Shown piece after piece: positions 35,745-43,906 of a stretch of 64,000 bases of DNA (position 1 is the first letter of the stretch; the number at the start of each line of letters is the position of its first letter). The notes under the pieces were generated by a model. It saw only the letters and a list, made by a program, of their open reading frames with translations, had not been told where the DNA came from and ran no database searches. Origin of the DNA: Mycobacterium seoulense (lineage in GTDB: Bacteria; Actinomycetota; Actinomycetes; Mycobacteriales; Mycobacteriaceae); contig NZ_AP022582.1 in assembly GCF_010731595.1 (NCBI RefSeq), positions 4,588,001 through 4,652,000 of the forward strand, in the 5' to 3' direction. The translations under genes and the position numbers were made by a program.

Positions 35745-37253
35745 ATGAGCATTTCGCTGCTGCTTGAGATGGCTGCGTCGAGCAACCCCGATCGGACGGC
35801 CGTTGTTTCCGAAGACACCCGGCTGACGACGCAGCAGCTCAGCGATCTCGCCGACGGCGGCGCGGGGGTCGTCGCCGGATCAGGTGCCAGGCACCTGGCT
35901 TACGTGGGAACCGGCGGCGCGACGCTGCCGCTGCTCATCTTCGCCGCGGCCCGCGCCGGGGTTGCCTTCACGCCGATCAACTACCGGCTGTCGGCCGACG
36001 GCATCCGGGCACTGATCGGTCGCCTGCCCGAGCCGCTCGTGGTCGTCGACGGCCGGTATCGCGACATGCTGGGCGAGGCCACACCGCGGCTGATGGCCAC
36101 CGAGGAGTTCCTGACGGCTGCGCGCAGCGCCGAGCCGGCCGCCGAGTTTCCCGACCCCGAGTCCGTCGCGATCGTGTTGTTCACGTCGGGCACCACGTCG
36201 CAGCCCAAGGCCGTAGAACTCTCGCACAACAATCTGACCAGTTATGTCACCGGGACCGTGGAGTTCGAATCGGCCGACGCCGGCGAGGCAGCACTGATCT
36301 GCGTGCCGCCCTATCACATCGCCGGAGTCAGCGCCGCGTTGTCCAATCTTTATGCCGGGCGCAAGATGGTCTACCTGCCCACCTTCGACGCCCAGGAGTG
36401 GGTGCGGCTGGTCGACGCCGAGCGGGTCACCACGGCGACGGTGGTGCCCACCATGCTGGACCGGATCGTCACGGTGCTGGAGAGCGGCGGCCACGAGCTG
36501 CCGTCGCTGCGCAACCTCGCCTACGGTGGCTCCAAGGTGGGCCTGCCGCTGGTGCGCCGGGCGCTGAAACTGCTGCCGCACGTGGGTTTTGTCAACGCCT
36601 ACGGCCTGACCGAGACCAGCTCGACGATCGCGGTGCTGGGCCCCGACGACCACCGGGAGGCCCACTCGGCATCGGAGGCGCACGTCGCCAAGAGGCTTGG
36701 ATCGGTCGGACGCCCGGTCCCGGGCATCGAACTGCAGATCCGCGACGAGGACGGCAAGGTGCTCGGACCCGGTGAACCCGGTGAATTGTTCGTCCGCGGC
36801 GAGCAGGTGTCGGGGCGCTACACCGGGATCGGCTCGGTGCTCGACGACGAGGGCTGGTTCCCGACCCGCGACGTGGCCCTGCTGGACGAGGACGGCTACC
36901 TCTTCATCAGCGGACGCAGCGACGACACGATCATCCGCGGCGGCGAGAACATCGCGCCGGCCGAGCTGGAGGAGGTGCTCATCGAGCACTCCCATGTCCG
37001 CGATGTCGCCGTGGTCGGTGTCGAGGATCCGCAATGGGGTCAGGCGATCGTCGCCGTCGTCGTGCCGGCCCTCGGGATCGATCCCGATCCCGAGGAGCTG
37101 CGCGAGCACGTCCGCAAGAGCTTGCGCGGGTCGCGCACGCCGGACCACGTTGTGTTTCGCGACGAGTTACCCACCACGGCGACCGGCAAGGTCCTGCGCC
37201 GGGAGATCGTCAAGGACTTGGGTGCGTTGCGCGCCGCGCCGGTCGAGCAGTAG
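35745..37253 (+). CDS. Acyl-CoA synthetase (FadD-type)
   Basis: 502-aa ANL enzyme. A3 motif FTSGTTSQPKAVELS lies at about 145-160, A5 NAYGLTETSSTIAVLG near 285, the A7-A8 region WFPTRDVALLDEDGYLFISGRSDDTIIRGGENI near 370-400, and the final catalytic lysine in TATGKVLRRE. A TACACT -10-like element (35694-35699) precedes it. It is not in the M. tuberculosis order between Rv0222 and Rv0223c, so it is an addition. It is followed after 18 bases by a 98-aa gene, probably in one transcript, and both converge on a TetR gene that may control them. Confidence 0.88.
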   Translation: MSISLLLEMAASSNPDRTAVVSEDTRLTTQQLSDLADGGAGVVAGSGARHLAYVGTGGATLPLLIFAAARAGVAFTPINYRLSADGIRALIGRLPEPLVVVDGRYRDMLGEATPRLMATEEFLTAARSAEPAAEFPDPESVAIVLFTSGTTSQPKAVELSHNNLTSYVTGTVEFESADAGEAALICVPPYHIAGVSAALSNLYAGRKMVYLPTFDAQEWVRLVDAERVTTATVVPTMLDRIVTVLESGGHELPSLRNLAYGGSKVGLPLVRRALKLLPHVGFVNAYGLTETSSTIAVLGPDDHREAHSASEAHVAKRLGSVGRPVPGIELQIRDEDGKVLGPGEPGELFVRGEQVSGRYTGIGSVLDDEGWFPTRDVALLDEDGYLFISGRSDDTIIRGGENIAPAELEEVLIEHSHVRDVAVVGVEDPQWGQAIVAVVVPALGIDPDPEELREHVRKSLRGSRTPDHVVFRDELPTTATGKVLRREIVKDLGALRAAPVEQ

Positions 37254-37271
37254 GGGAGTTAAGGAAAAAAC

Positions 37272-37568
37272 ATGATCAAGAACGGAACCCGCCTGGCCAG
37301 CCAGGTGTGTGACACGCAGGTGATCGTCGTCAGGAGCGCCGACAGCCTCGACGATTTGCGTTGTGGCGGTGCGCCGATGGTGCCGATAGGCGCCGAGCGT
37401 TCGGGTGAGTTGGATCCGGCGTTCGCCGACGGCACCGTGATGGGCAAGCGCTACGTCGACGAGACGGGCGCCGAGGTGCTGGTGACCAAGCCGGGCGCCG
37501 GGAGCCTGAGCGTCGGGACTACCGCGCTGCAGCTCAAAGAGGTCAAGCCGCTGCCGGCCAGCGACTGA
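37272..37568 (+). CDS. Small conserved-looking protein of unknown function
   Basis: 98 aa, starting at ATG behind AAGGAAAAAAC. No signal peptide or membrane segment. Two cysteines (Cys13 in SQVCDTQ and Cys31 in DLRCGGAPMVPIG), a Gly/Pro-rich middle and beta-strand-like stretches (TQVIVVRSA, AEVLVTKPGAG) suggest a small beta domain. I do not recognise the family. The tight spacing after the acyl-CoA synthetase (18 bases) suggests it works with that enzyme, for example as a carrier or binding protein, but that is inference. Its stop lies 4 bases from the convergent TetR stop. Confidence 0.65.
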   Translation: MIKNGTRLASQVCDTQVIVVRSADSLDDLRCGGAPMVPIGAERSGELDPAFADGTVMGKRYVDETGAEVLVTKPGAGSLSVGTTALQLKEVKPLPASD

Positions 37569-37572
37569 GGGA

Positions 37573-38205
37573 TCACTCCGCGATCTTGTTGCGGACCACG
37601 AATTCCCTTGCCTTGATCAGGAATTCGAGCTGATCGCCGACCTCGCGCAACGGGTCGATGCTGGCGGTTGAGCGGGACAGCACAATGGCGCCTTCGAGGG
37701 CGGCGATCGACATCACCGCCAGCGATGCCGCGCAGGGCTCGTCGAAGCCGTCGTGAGTGAACGCCCGGGTCAGCGCCGCGCACCAGCGGCCCAGAATGGC
37801 GCCGGCCTCGGCGGAGAGCTTGGCGTCGGCTTCGTCCGAGCCGATCGCCGCGGCCACCACCGGGCAGCCGGCGCTGAAGCCGCCCTCGGTGAGCAGACGC
37901 TCCCAGAACTCGACGAACTTGCGCAGCAGCACGCGGGCGCCCTGGTCCGCGGCGTCGTCGATCATCGCGGTGATGGAGTCACCGGAATACCGCAGCGCCT
38001 CGATCAGAATCTGATTGCGACCGTCGGGGAAGTGGTAGTAGACGGAGCCACGCGGGGCGCCGCTGCGAGCGAGCACCGCGTCGATCGTCACCCCGGCGGC
38101 GCCGCGTTCACGCATCACCTCGGCCGCGCTGGCCAACATCTTCTTGCGCGTGCCGCCGCGCTTCGTCGGGGCGAGGTCCTGCACCGTTTCGGTCGTGGTC
38201 GCCAC
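37573..38205 (-). CDS. TetR-family transcriptional regulator
   Basis: 210 aa from GTG 38205, seven bases after GGGAGG. N-terminal HTH: KKMLASAAEVMRERGAAGVT with the recognition helix region SGAPRGSVYYHFPDG. The C-terminal ligand-binding domain is of the length and style of the LmrA/YxaF group (FVEFWERLLTEGGFSAGCPV). It sits downstream of a 43-codon small gene and converges on the fadD-type operon. Two identical-length palindromes upstream (38393-38408 and 38523-38538) are the natural candidates for its operators. Confidence 0.9.
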   Translation of the reverse strand: MATTTETVQDLAPTKRGGTRKKMLASAAEVMRERGAAGVTIDAVLARSGAPRGSVYYHFPDGRNQILIEALRYSGDSITAMIDDAADQGARVLLRKFVEFWERLLTEGGFSAGCPVVAAAIGSDEADAKLSAEAGAILGRWCAALTRAFTHDGFDEPCAASLAVMSIAALEGAIVLSRSTASIDPLREVGDQLEFLIKAREFVVRNKIAE

Positions 38206-38228
38206 TCTCGTGCCTCCCGGAGCCAACG

Positions 38229-38360
38229 TTATGCAGCGTGTGAGTGCCGCAGTACCGGCCAATGCATGCTGCGCGGGCTGAAGCGGAAACTCCGGCGCTT
38301 CAGGTCGGGCATCTCGCGGGTGAATTGATAGCCGCCGATGTTCAGCTCGATGATCCACAT
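38229..38360 (-). CDS. Putative 43-aa small protein ahead of the TetR gene
   Basis: Short reading frame from ATG 38360 to TAA 38229-38231, preceded by a good ribosome-binding site (GGGAGAG, four bases before the ATG). It ends 23 bases before the TetR GTG, so the two would be co-transcribed. The product starts MWIIELNIGGYQFTRE and continues basic and aromatic (three Arg-Phe/Arg-Ser-type steps, a HWPVLRHSH end). It is soluble, with no signal peptide or cysteine. I do not recognise it. It could be a leader peptide, a small effector of the regulator, or a peptide precursor. Confidence 0.5.
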   Translation of the reverse strand: MWIIELNIGGYQFTREMPDLKRRSFRFSPRSMHWPVLRHSHAA

Positions 38361-38392
38361 AATTCTCTCCCGGCCTTAGCGCCGCCGATGAT

Positions 38393-38408
38393 TATGCTGA
38401 GAAGCATA
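38393..38408. promoter_or_regulatory. 16-bp palindrome, probable regulator operator (copy 1)
   Basis: TATGCT-GAGA-AGCATA is a perfect 6-bp inverted repeat with a 4-base centre, 33 bases upstream of the small-gene ATG. A weak minus-strand promoter (TTGCTT at 38431-38426, TATATG at 38410-38405, 15-base spacer) overlaps it, so binding would repress. It matches the second copy in outline TATGC-N6-GCATA. Confidence 0.6.
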
Positions 38409-38522
38409 TAAGACAGCGGTCCAGTAAGCAAGTTTCATTGCCTATGTAAACCCTGCACCACGAGAAACACCGATATGCGTTGTTGTGAATCGTGGTTGAC
38501 GCGGGTGTAACAAGCAGGTTTC

Positions 38523-38538
38523 TATGCTCTTTTGCATA
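38523..38538. promoter_or_regulatory. 16-bp palindrome, probable regulator operator (copy 2)
   Basis: TATGC-TCTTTT-GCATA has the same total length and the same outer half-sites as copy 1, 130 bases upstream of it. The surrounding 200 bases are AT-rich compared with the neighbouring genes. Two matching sites suggest cooperative binding or looping by the TetR protein encoded downstream. Confidence 0.6.
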
Positions 38539-38583
38539 ATTCTACAGGTGCGCGAACCGGCGTCGATGGCCTGAAACGCCGAA

Positions 38584-38631
38584 CGTGCACTCACCGCGAG
38601 GTTGGTCCTGATTCGTCGCGGTGGGTGCACG
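38584..38631 (-). terminator. Long hairpin 18 bases after the aldehyde dehydrogenase stop
   Basis: Arms of 16 bases (38584-38599 and 38616-38631, CGTGCACTCACCGCGA against TCGCGGTGGGTGCACG) pair with one mismatch around a 16-base loop. On the minus strand it follows the aldehyde dehydrogenase stop and has no T-run, like the mycobacterial I-type terminators. It separates that gene from the small gene and TetR. It may also be a dispersed repeat. Confidence 0.6.
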
Positions 38632-38648
38632 CTCGGTGCGTTCCGGGG

Positions 38649-40115
38649 TCAGCTCTCGATGGTGTAGCCCATCGGCATCAGCACGCTCTTCTGCTGAGTG
38701 AAGTGCTCCACACCTTCGGGACCGTTCTCGCGGCCGATGCCGGAGTTCTTGTAGCCGCCGAACGGGCAACACGGGTCGAAGGCGTACCAGTTGATCGCGT
38801 ACGTCCCCGTGCGAATCTTCTCGGCGATCTCGATGCCGTGCGGCACGTCGGACGTCCACACGCTGCCGGCCAGCCCGTACGCCGAGTCGTTGGCGATCTT
38901 GATCGCGTCCTCCTCGGTGTCGTAGGGGATGATGCTCAGCACCGGCCCGAAGATCTCCTCCTGGGCGATCGTCATCTTGTTGTCGACGTCGGCGAACACC
39001 GTCGGCTGCACGAAGAAGCCGCCGTCCAGGCCCTCGGGTCGGCCGCCGCCGCACACCAGCCGCGCGCCCTCCTCGACGCCCTTGGCGATGTAGCCCTCGA
39101 CCCGGGCGCGCTGCTTCTCCGAGATCAGCGACCCGATCTGGGCGGCCGGGTCCGACGGCAGCCCCACCGGCAGCGCCTGCACGAAACCGCCTACCGCGTC
39201 CACGACTTCGTCGTAGCGCGAGCGCGGGGCCAGGATGCGGGTCTGGGCCACGCAGGCCTGCCCGGTGTTCATGATCCCGGAGAACACCAGCATCGGGACC
39301 GCGGCGGCCAGGTCGACGTCGTCGAGGACGATGGCCGCCGACTTGCCGCCGAGCTCCAGGGTGCACGGCTTGAGCATCTCCGCGGCGCGCCGGCCGATCT
39401 CCTTGCCGACGGCCGAGCTGCCGGTGAAGGAGAACAGGTCGACGCCCGGGTTGGAGGTCAGCGCCTGACCGGTCTCGATCCCGCCGGGCACCACCGACAG
39501 CACCCCCTCGGGCAGCCCCGCCTCGGCGAAGGCCTCGGCCAAGGCGTTTGCGCTGAGCGGGGTTTCGGCCGCCGGCTTGAGCACCACGGTGCAGCCGGCC
39601 AGCAGCGCCGGACCGAGCTTGTTGACCGCCAGGAACAGCGGCACGTTCCACGCGACGATCGCGCCCACCACGCCGATGGGCTCGCGGTAGACGATGCTCT
39701 GCCCATAGCCGCCGGTGCGGACTTCTTTCCACTTGACCTGGTCGACGGCCGGGCCGGCGAAGAAGTTCAGCGCGCCGATCGAGCTCATCCAGTGCATCGT
39801 CTCGATCCCCATCGGCGGCTGGCCGGTCTCGGCCGCCAGCAGCTGGGTGAACTGATCCTTGCGCTCCTCCATCAGCTTGAGCGCGTTGGCGATCACAGCC
39901 GCGCGCTCCTTGGGGGGCGTCGTGGGCCAGGGTCCGCTGTCGAAGGCCGCGCGGGCCGCGGCGACCGCGGCGTCGACGTCGGCGGCCGCCGCCAGGGGCA
40001 CCTTTCCGACGTACTCGCCGGTGGCCGGGCAGCGCACCTCGATCACCTCGTCGGTCGACGGCTCGGTCCACTTGCCGCCGATGAAAAGCTTGTCGTATTC
40101 GGTCATGTCGCTCAT
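38649..40115 (-). CDS. NAD(P)-dependent aldehyde dehydrogenase (Rv0223c-like)
   Basis: 488 aa from the ATG at 40115 (M. tuberculosis Rv0223c is 487 aa). Oxidises an aldehyde to the acid. Catalytic Cys288 in NTGQACVAQTR and general-base Glu254 in LELGGKSA are present, as are the NAD-binding VAWNVPLFLAVNK segment, the FTGSSAVGKEIGRR turn and the late PVLSIIPYDTEEDA block. It precedes the small gene and TetR on the same strand but is separated from them by a strong hairpin. It is preceded by the methyltransferase gene on the same strand with a 45-base gap. Confidence 0.93.
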   Translation of the reverse strand: MSDMTEYDKLFIGGKWTEPSTDEVIEVRCPATGEYVGKVPLAAAADVDAAVAAARAAFDSGPWPTTPPKERAAVIANALKLMEERKDQFTQLLAAETGQPPMGIETMHWMSSIGALNFFAGPAVDQVKWKEVRTGGYGQSIVYREPIGVVGAIVAWNVPLFLAVNKLGPALLAGCTVVLKPAAETPLSANALAEAFAEAGLPEGVLSVVPGGIETGQALTSNPGVDLFSFTGSSAVGKEIGRRAAEMLKPCTLELGGKSAAIVLDDVDLAAAVPMLVFSGIMNTGQACVAQTRILAPRSRYDEVVDAVGGFVQALPVGLPSDPAAQIGSLISEKQRARVEGYIAKGVEEGARLVCGGGRPEGLDGGFFVQPTVFADVDNKMTIAQEEIFGPVLSIIPYDTEEDAIKIANDSAYGLAGSVWTSDVPHGIEIAEKIRTGTYAINWYAFDPCCPFGGYKNSGIGRENGPEGVEHFTQQKSVLMPMGYTIES

Positions 40116-40160
40116 TTGCGCCACCCTACCCAAGCCGACGCAAAACGAGAACATGTTTCA

Positions 40161-40940
40161 TTATCGGGGCCGCAGCACCAGCACCAGATTGCTGACTCCG
40201 AACTCCCGCAGCAGCGGCACCGATGTCAGCCACCACGCCCATCGCGGGTGGTAGCGGGGAAATGCCGCCACCGCGGCGCCGGTGCTGGCGGCCCAGTCGA
40301 GGCCCTCGGCCGCGGACACGGCGAACAACGACGACCCGTAGTTGTTTTTCGCCGGATGCCCGTGTTTGCGCGCATATCGGGCGGCGGCCCGGGCGCCGCC
40401 GAGGTAGTGCGTCAGCCCCATCTCGTGCCCACCGAACGGGCCCAGCCAGACGGTGTAGGAGAGCAGGGCAAGCCCGCCCGGCTTGGTCACCCGCAGCATC
40501 TCGTTGCCCAGCTGCCACGGCCGAGGCACGTGCTCGGCGACGTTGGATGACAGGCAGATGTCCACCGAGTCGTCCGCGAACGGCAGGGCCATGCCCGAGG
40601 CGCGGACAAAGTTTCCGGGGCCGCGCGCGAGCGACGGCCCGGCCGCGTGCATCTCGCTCGGGTCGGGTTCGACACCCAGGTAGCGGAGCCCGGCGTCTTC
40701 GAACGCGGCCGAGAAGTAGCCGGGCCCGCCGCCGACGTCGAGCAGCGTGCGGCCGGCCGGGGGCTCGCCGTGCGCGGCCCGCCACAGGTCGCCCACCATC
40801 GCCGCGGTGTCCGCCGCCAGCGCGCCGTAGAACCGGGCCGGGTCCGATTGCTCGTAGCGGAACTCCGACAGCAGCCGCAGCGCACGGGCCAGGGTGGCCC
40901 GCCGCGCGAAGACTTGGGTGGGAGGCGGGGTCACGGCCAC
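40161..40940 (-). CDS. SAM-dependent methyltransferase, MtrP-like (Rv0224c-like)
   Basis: 259 aa from GTG 40940. Class I fold with motif I LLDVGGGPGYFSAAF (about 66-80), GVEPDPSEMHAAG as the ribose-binding acidic loop, and the methyltransferase-11 block LPFADDSVDICLSSNVAEHV. The corynebacterial homologue MtrP is reported to be needed for efficient membrane transport of trehalose mycolates, and its gene is in the same cluster with a glycosyltransferase and TmaT. That role is transferred by synteny, not shown here. Divergent from the glycosyltransferase with about 100 bases between. Confidence 0.82.
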   Translation of the reverse strand: MAVTPPPTQVFARRATLARALRLLSEFRYEQSDPARFYGALAADTAAMVGDLWRAAHGEPPAGRTLLDVGGGPGYFSAAFEDAGLRYLGVEPDPSEMHAAGPSLARGPGNFVRASGMALPFADDSVDICLSSNVAEHVPRPWQLGNEMLRVTKPGGLALLSYTVWLGPFGGHEMGLTHYLGGARAAARYARKHGHPAKNNYGSSLFAVSAAEGLDWAASTGAAVAAFPRYHPRWAWWLTSVPLLREFGVSNLVLVLRPR

Positions 40941-41030
40941 CGGCCAACCCTACGCATGGGTCCGCGTAGTCGCCGGGCTGCGCTTGACCGCCCACCTCGC
41001 GCCGCTCCGCGGCGCGCATCGTCGCCGGGC

Positions 41031-41041
41031 TAGGCTGACCG
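41031..41041 (+). promoter_or_regulatory. Candidate -10 element for a leaderless glycosyltransferase mRNA
   Basis: TAGGCT (41031-41036) ends five bases before GTG 41042, and ATG 41045 follows directly. No Shine-Dalgarno sequence is present. This matches the arrangement upstream of the AI-2E gene and favours starting at GTG 41042. Confidence 0.4.
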
Positions 41042-42211
41042 GTGATGTCTGCTCTGCGCTCCGTACTCCTGCTGTGCTGGCGCGATACCGGCCACCCGCA
41101 GGGCGGCGGGAGCGAAACCTACCTGCAGCGCATCGGCGCCCAGCTGGCGGCATCCGGCGTCGAAGTCACCCTGCGCACCGCACGCTATCCCGGAGCGCCT
41201 CGCCGTGAAGTCGTCGACGGTGTGCGCATCGATCGCGCCGGCGGCCGGTACTCCGTCTACGTCTGGGCCTTACTCGCGATGGCGGCGGCCCGGCTGGGGA
41301 TCGGACCGCTGCGGCGGGTGCGTCCCGACGTGGTCGTCGACACCCAGAACGGCCTGCCTTTCCTCGCCCGCTTGGTCTATGGCCGTCGGGTGGTGGTCTT
41401 GGTGCATCACTGCCACCGCGAACAATGGCCGGTGGCCGGGCCGGTGCTCGGCCGGCTCGGCTGGTTCGTCGAGTCGAGGTTGTCGCCGTGGCTGAACCGG
41501 CGCAATCAGTACGTGACGGTGTCGCTGCCGTCGGCCCGCGACCTGGTGACGCTCGGGGTCGACAACGCGCGAATCGCGGTGGTGCGCAACGGACTCGACG
41601 AGGCCCCGGCGCGTTCGCTGACCGGCCCTCGCGCCGCCGCGCCGCGGGTGGTGGTGCTGTCCCGGCTGGTGCCGCACAAGCAGATCGAGGACGCGCTGCA
41701 GGCCGTCGCGCAGCTGCGGCCCCGCGTGCCGGGCCTGCACCTCGACATCGTCGGTGACGGGTGGTGGCGCCTTCGGCTCGTCGACCACGTCCGTCGGCTC
41801 GGCATCTCCGACGCGGTCACCTTCCACGGTCATGTCGACGACCTGACCAAACACCACGTGCTGCAAAGCTCGTGGGTGCAGCTGCTGCCCTCACGCAAGG
41901 AGGGGTGGGGCCTCGCGGTCGTCGAGGCGGCCCAGCACCGGGTGCCGACCATCGGCTACCGATCCTCGGGCGGCCTGTCGGATTCGATCGTTGACGAGGT
42001 GACCGGCGTCCTGGTGGACACCCACGCCGAGCTGGTGGATCGACTCGAGGAGCTGCTGTCGGACCCCGTGCTGCGCGACCAACTCGGCGCCAAGGCGCAC
42101 ACCCGAAGCGGTGAATTCTCCTGGGGGCAAAGCGCCGACGCCATGCGCACGGTTCTGGAGGCCGTGCGAACCGGCCACCCGGTCAGCGGCCTCGTCAGCG
42201 GCCGGGGCTGA
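41042..42211 (+). CDS. Family 4 glycosyltransferase (Rv0225-like)
   Basis: 389 aa. GT-B fold: N-terminal domain with the Gly-rich LCWRDTGHPQGGGSETYLQR nucleotide-proximal loop, then the C-terminal domain with VVVLSRLVPHKQIEDAL and LPSRKEGWGLAVVEAAQH, the E(x7)E-type retaining-GT signature. No membrane segment. M. tuberculosis Rv0225 is 384 aa. The start is GTG 41042 or ATG 41045. Its end overlaps the convergent membrane-protein gene by 17 bases. In Corynebacterineae this gene lies in the cluster for lipoglycan and mycolate export; donor and acceptor are unknown. Confidence 0.88.
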   Translation: MMSALRSVLLLCWRDTGHPQGGGSETYLQRIGAQLAASGVEVTLRTARYPGAPRREVVDGVRIDRAGGRYSVYVWALLAMAAARLGIGPLRRVRPDVVVDTQNGLPFLARLVYGRRVVVLVHHCHREQWPVAGPVLGRLGWFVESRLSPWLNRRNQYVTVSLPSARDLVTLGVDNARIAVVRNGLDEAPARSLTGPRAAAPRVVVLSRLVPHKQIEDALQAVAQLRPRVPGLHLDIVGDGWWRLRLVDHVRRLGISDAVTFHGHVDDLTKHHVLQSSWVQLLPSRKEGWGLAVVEAAQHRVPTIGYRSSGGLSDSIVDEVTGVLVDTHAELVDRLEELLSDPVLRDQLGAKAHTRSGEFSWGQSADAMRTVLEAVRTGHPVSGLVSGRG

Positions 42212-43898
42212 CTGACCGGGATCGCCACCCGCCGACCAACGCCCCGGCGCCGCCCACGAGCAGGACCGCCAGCCACGCCAGATGCGCGATCAACGTCGTC
42301 GTGCGGACGGCGGGGGCGGCCCCGGCGGTGTCGCCGCCGGTGCGATACAGCGCGAGGTCGTCGTCGCGGTAGACCGGCGTCAGCGCGTCGACGGTGCGGG
42401 CGGAGGCCCCCATGTCGCCGGCGGTGTCCGACTCCACGACCAGCCAGGCCACGCCGGCCGGGGCGAGGGCGGACGGATCGGGCCCGGCCAGCAGCAACTG
42501 CTGCACCGCCCGGGCGTGAGTGCCCTCGCCCGGGATGACGGTGCCCGAGATCACCAGGTCGCCGGTGCTCAGCACGTCGGCGCGCACCCAACGGGGCAAC
42601 GGATCCAACACCGGCGCGCGACCCGACCACGAGTAGAGCCGCATGGTGCCGGCGGGCAACACCGCCACCGTCCCGGGTTGGGCGTTGATCGCGGCGGCCA
42701 CCGCCGCCCAGCCACGCGGATACTGCGCCGGCGACACCTGCCCCCACACCCCCCAGGCCAGGTCGGGCAGCGCGAAGATCAGCGCGAGGCAGCAAACCGG
42801 CGCCGCCACCACATCCGCGGGTGGCGGCACCCATCTGCGCAGCGTCACCACCACCCCCGCGCCGGCCAGGGCGTAGGCCGGCACGGCCAGGGCCACCCAC
42901 TTCTGCCCGTCGCGCAGCACACCGAAGCCGGGCACGGCGTCGACCCCGGCGGCCAGCAGGTGCAGACCCGGGCCGGTCGCCAGCGCGGCCGGCACCAGCA
43001 CGGCGGCAGCCGCCAGCGCCAGCAGCGGCCGCGCCGCCGGGCGGCGCACCACCGCCGGCAACCCGACCGCGACCACGCCCAGCAGCACCACCGCCGACAC
43101 CACCGCGAACGGGGTGGTCCGCGAGATCGGCACCGCCTCGCCGTTCCAGATCCCGCCCAGGCTGGCCAGGCTGGCGAGCGTGCCCAGACCCGGCTCGGCG
43201 CGCGGCGCGAACGCGGCGACCCCGAGGGTGTTCGCCGCCGTGTGGGAGGTCAACGACGCGCCCAGGGCCGACGCGGTCAGCCAGGGCAGCGCGGACACCA
43301 GCGCGGCGCCCGACGTCACCGCGGCGCACCGCCAGCGCGGCTCGCCCGGGCCCGGCGCGGCCACGCAGGCGAGCCCCACCGTCGCGGCGAGCAGCAGACC
43401 GGTTGGCGTCAGCCCGGCCAGCGCGATCCAGAAGGCCAGCGCGAAGAACGAGCCGGACGCCGTCCGCAGCCTGAGCATCGCCGTCGAAACCCAGGGCAGG
43501 CAGCCGTATCCGACCAGCAGGCTCCAGTGGCCCTGCAGCAGTCGCTCGGCGACGTAGGGGTTCCAGACCGCCACGGTGGTGGCGACGAACTGGCCGGCCG
43601 CGCCCGCGCCGGGCAGCGCCGTCGCGGTCAGCCGGGCCGCACCCCAGCCCGCGAGCCAGAGCCCCAGGACCAGCAGCGCCTTCACCACGACGCCGCCGTC
43701 CAGCGCGTGCGAGGCCAGCGCCACCGCGAAGTCTTGCGGCGTCGCCCGCGGCGCCGACGTCAGGCCCAGCGCGGTGTCGGAGACATACGAGCGCGGCGTG
43801 GACACGGCGTCGCGCAGCAGCAGGTAACCGGGCTTGAGCAGCGGCCCGACCACCAGCAGCGCCAAGGCCAACGCGTACCCGGGCCGGGACCAGCGCAC
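42195..43898 (-). CDS. Large multi-pass membrane protein (Rv0226c-like)
   Basis: 567 aa from GTG 43898. About ten to twelve hydrophobic segments, with an extracytoplasmic region near 390-510 containing VLPAGTMRLYSWSGRAPVLDP and a final helix near 540-560. The layout resembles GT-C-type mannosyl- or arabinosyltransferases, and an acidic residue lies in the first loop (LRDAVSTPRSYVSD), but no signature is certain. M. tuberculosis Rv0226c is 576 aa. Eight bases separate it from the upstream Rv0227c-like gene, so they form an operon. Polyprenyl-sugar-dependent transfer in the envelope is inference. Confidence 0.8.
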   Translation of the reverse strand: MRWSRPGYALALALLVVGPLLKPGYLLLRDAVSTPRSYVSDTALGLTSAPRATPQDFAVALASHALDGGVVVKALLVLGLWLAGWGAARLTATALPGAGAAGQFVATTVAVWNPYVAERLLQGHWSLLVGYGCLPWVSTAMLRLRTASGSFFALAFWIALAGLTPTGLLLAATVGLACVAAPGPGEPRWRCAAVTSGAALVSALPWLTASALGASLTSHTAANTLGVAAFAPRAEPGLGTLASLASLGGIWNGEAVPISRTTPFAVVSAVVLLGVVAVGLPAVVRRPAARPLLALAAAAVLVPAALATGPGLHLLAAGVDAVPGFGVLRDGQKWVALAVPAYALAGAGVVVTLRRWVPPPADVVAAPVCCLALIFALPDLAWGVWGQVSPAQYPRGWAAVAAAINAQPGTVAVLPAGTMRLYSWSGRAPVLDPLPRWVRADVLSTGDLVISGTVIPGEGTHARAVQQLLLAGPDPSALAPAGVAWLVVESDTAGDMGASARTVDALTPVYRDDDLALYRTGGDTAGAAPAVRTTTLIAHLAWLAVLLVGGAGALVGGWRSRSVSPGR

Positions 43899-43906
43899 GC
43901 GGCGGG

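Noticed and set aside
37272..37568. Rubredoxin or zinc-ribbon identity for the 98-aa protein
   Set aside because: Only two cysteines are present and they are 18 residues apart, not in CxxC pairs.
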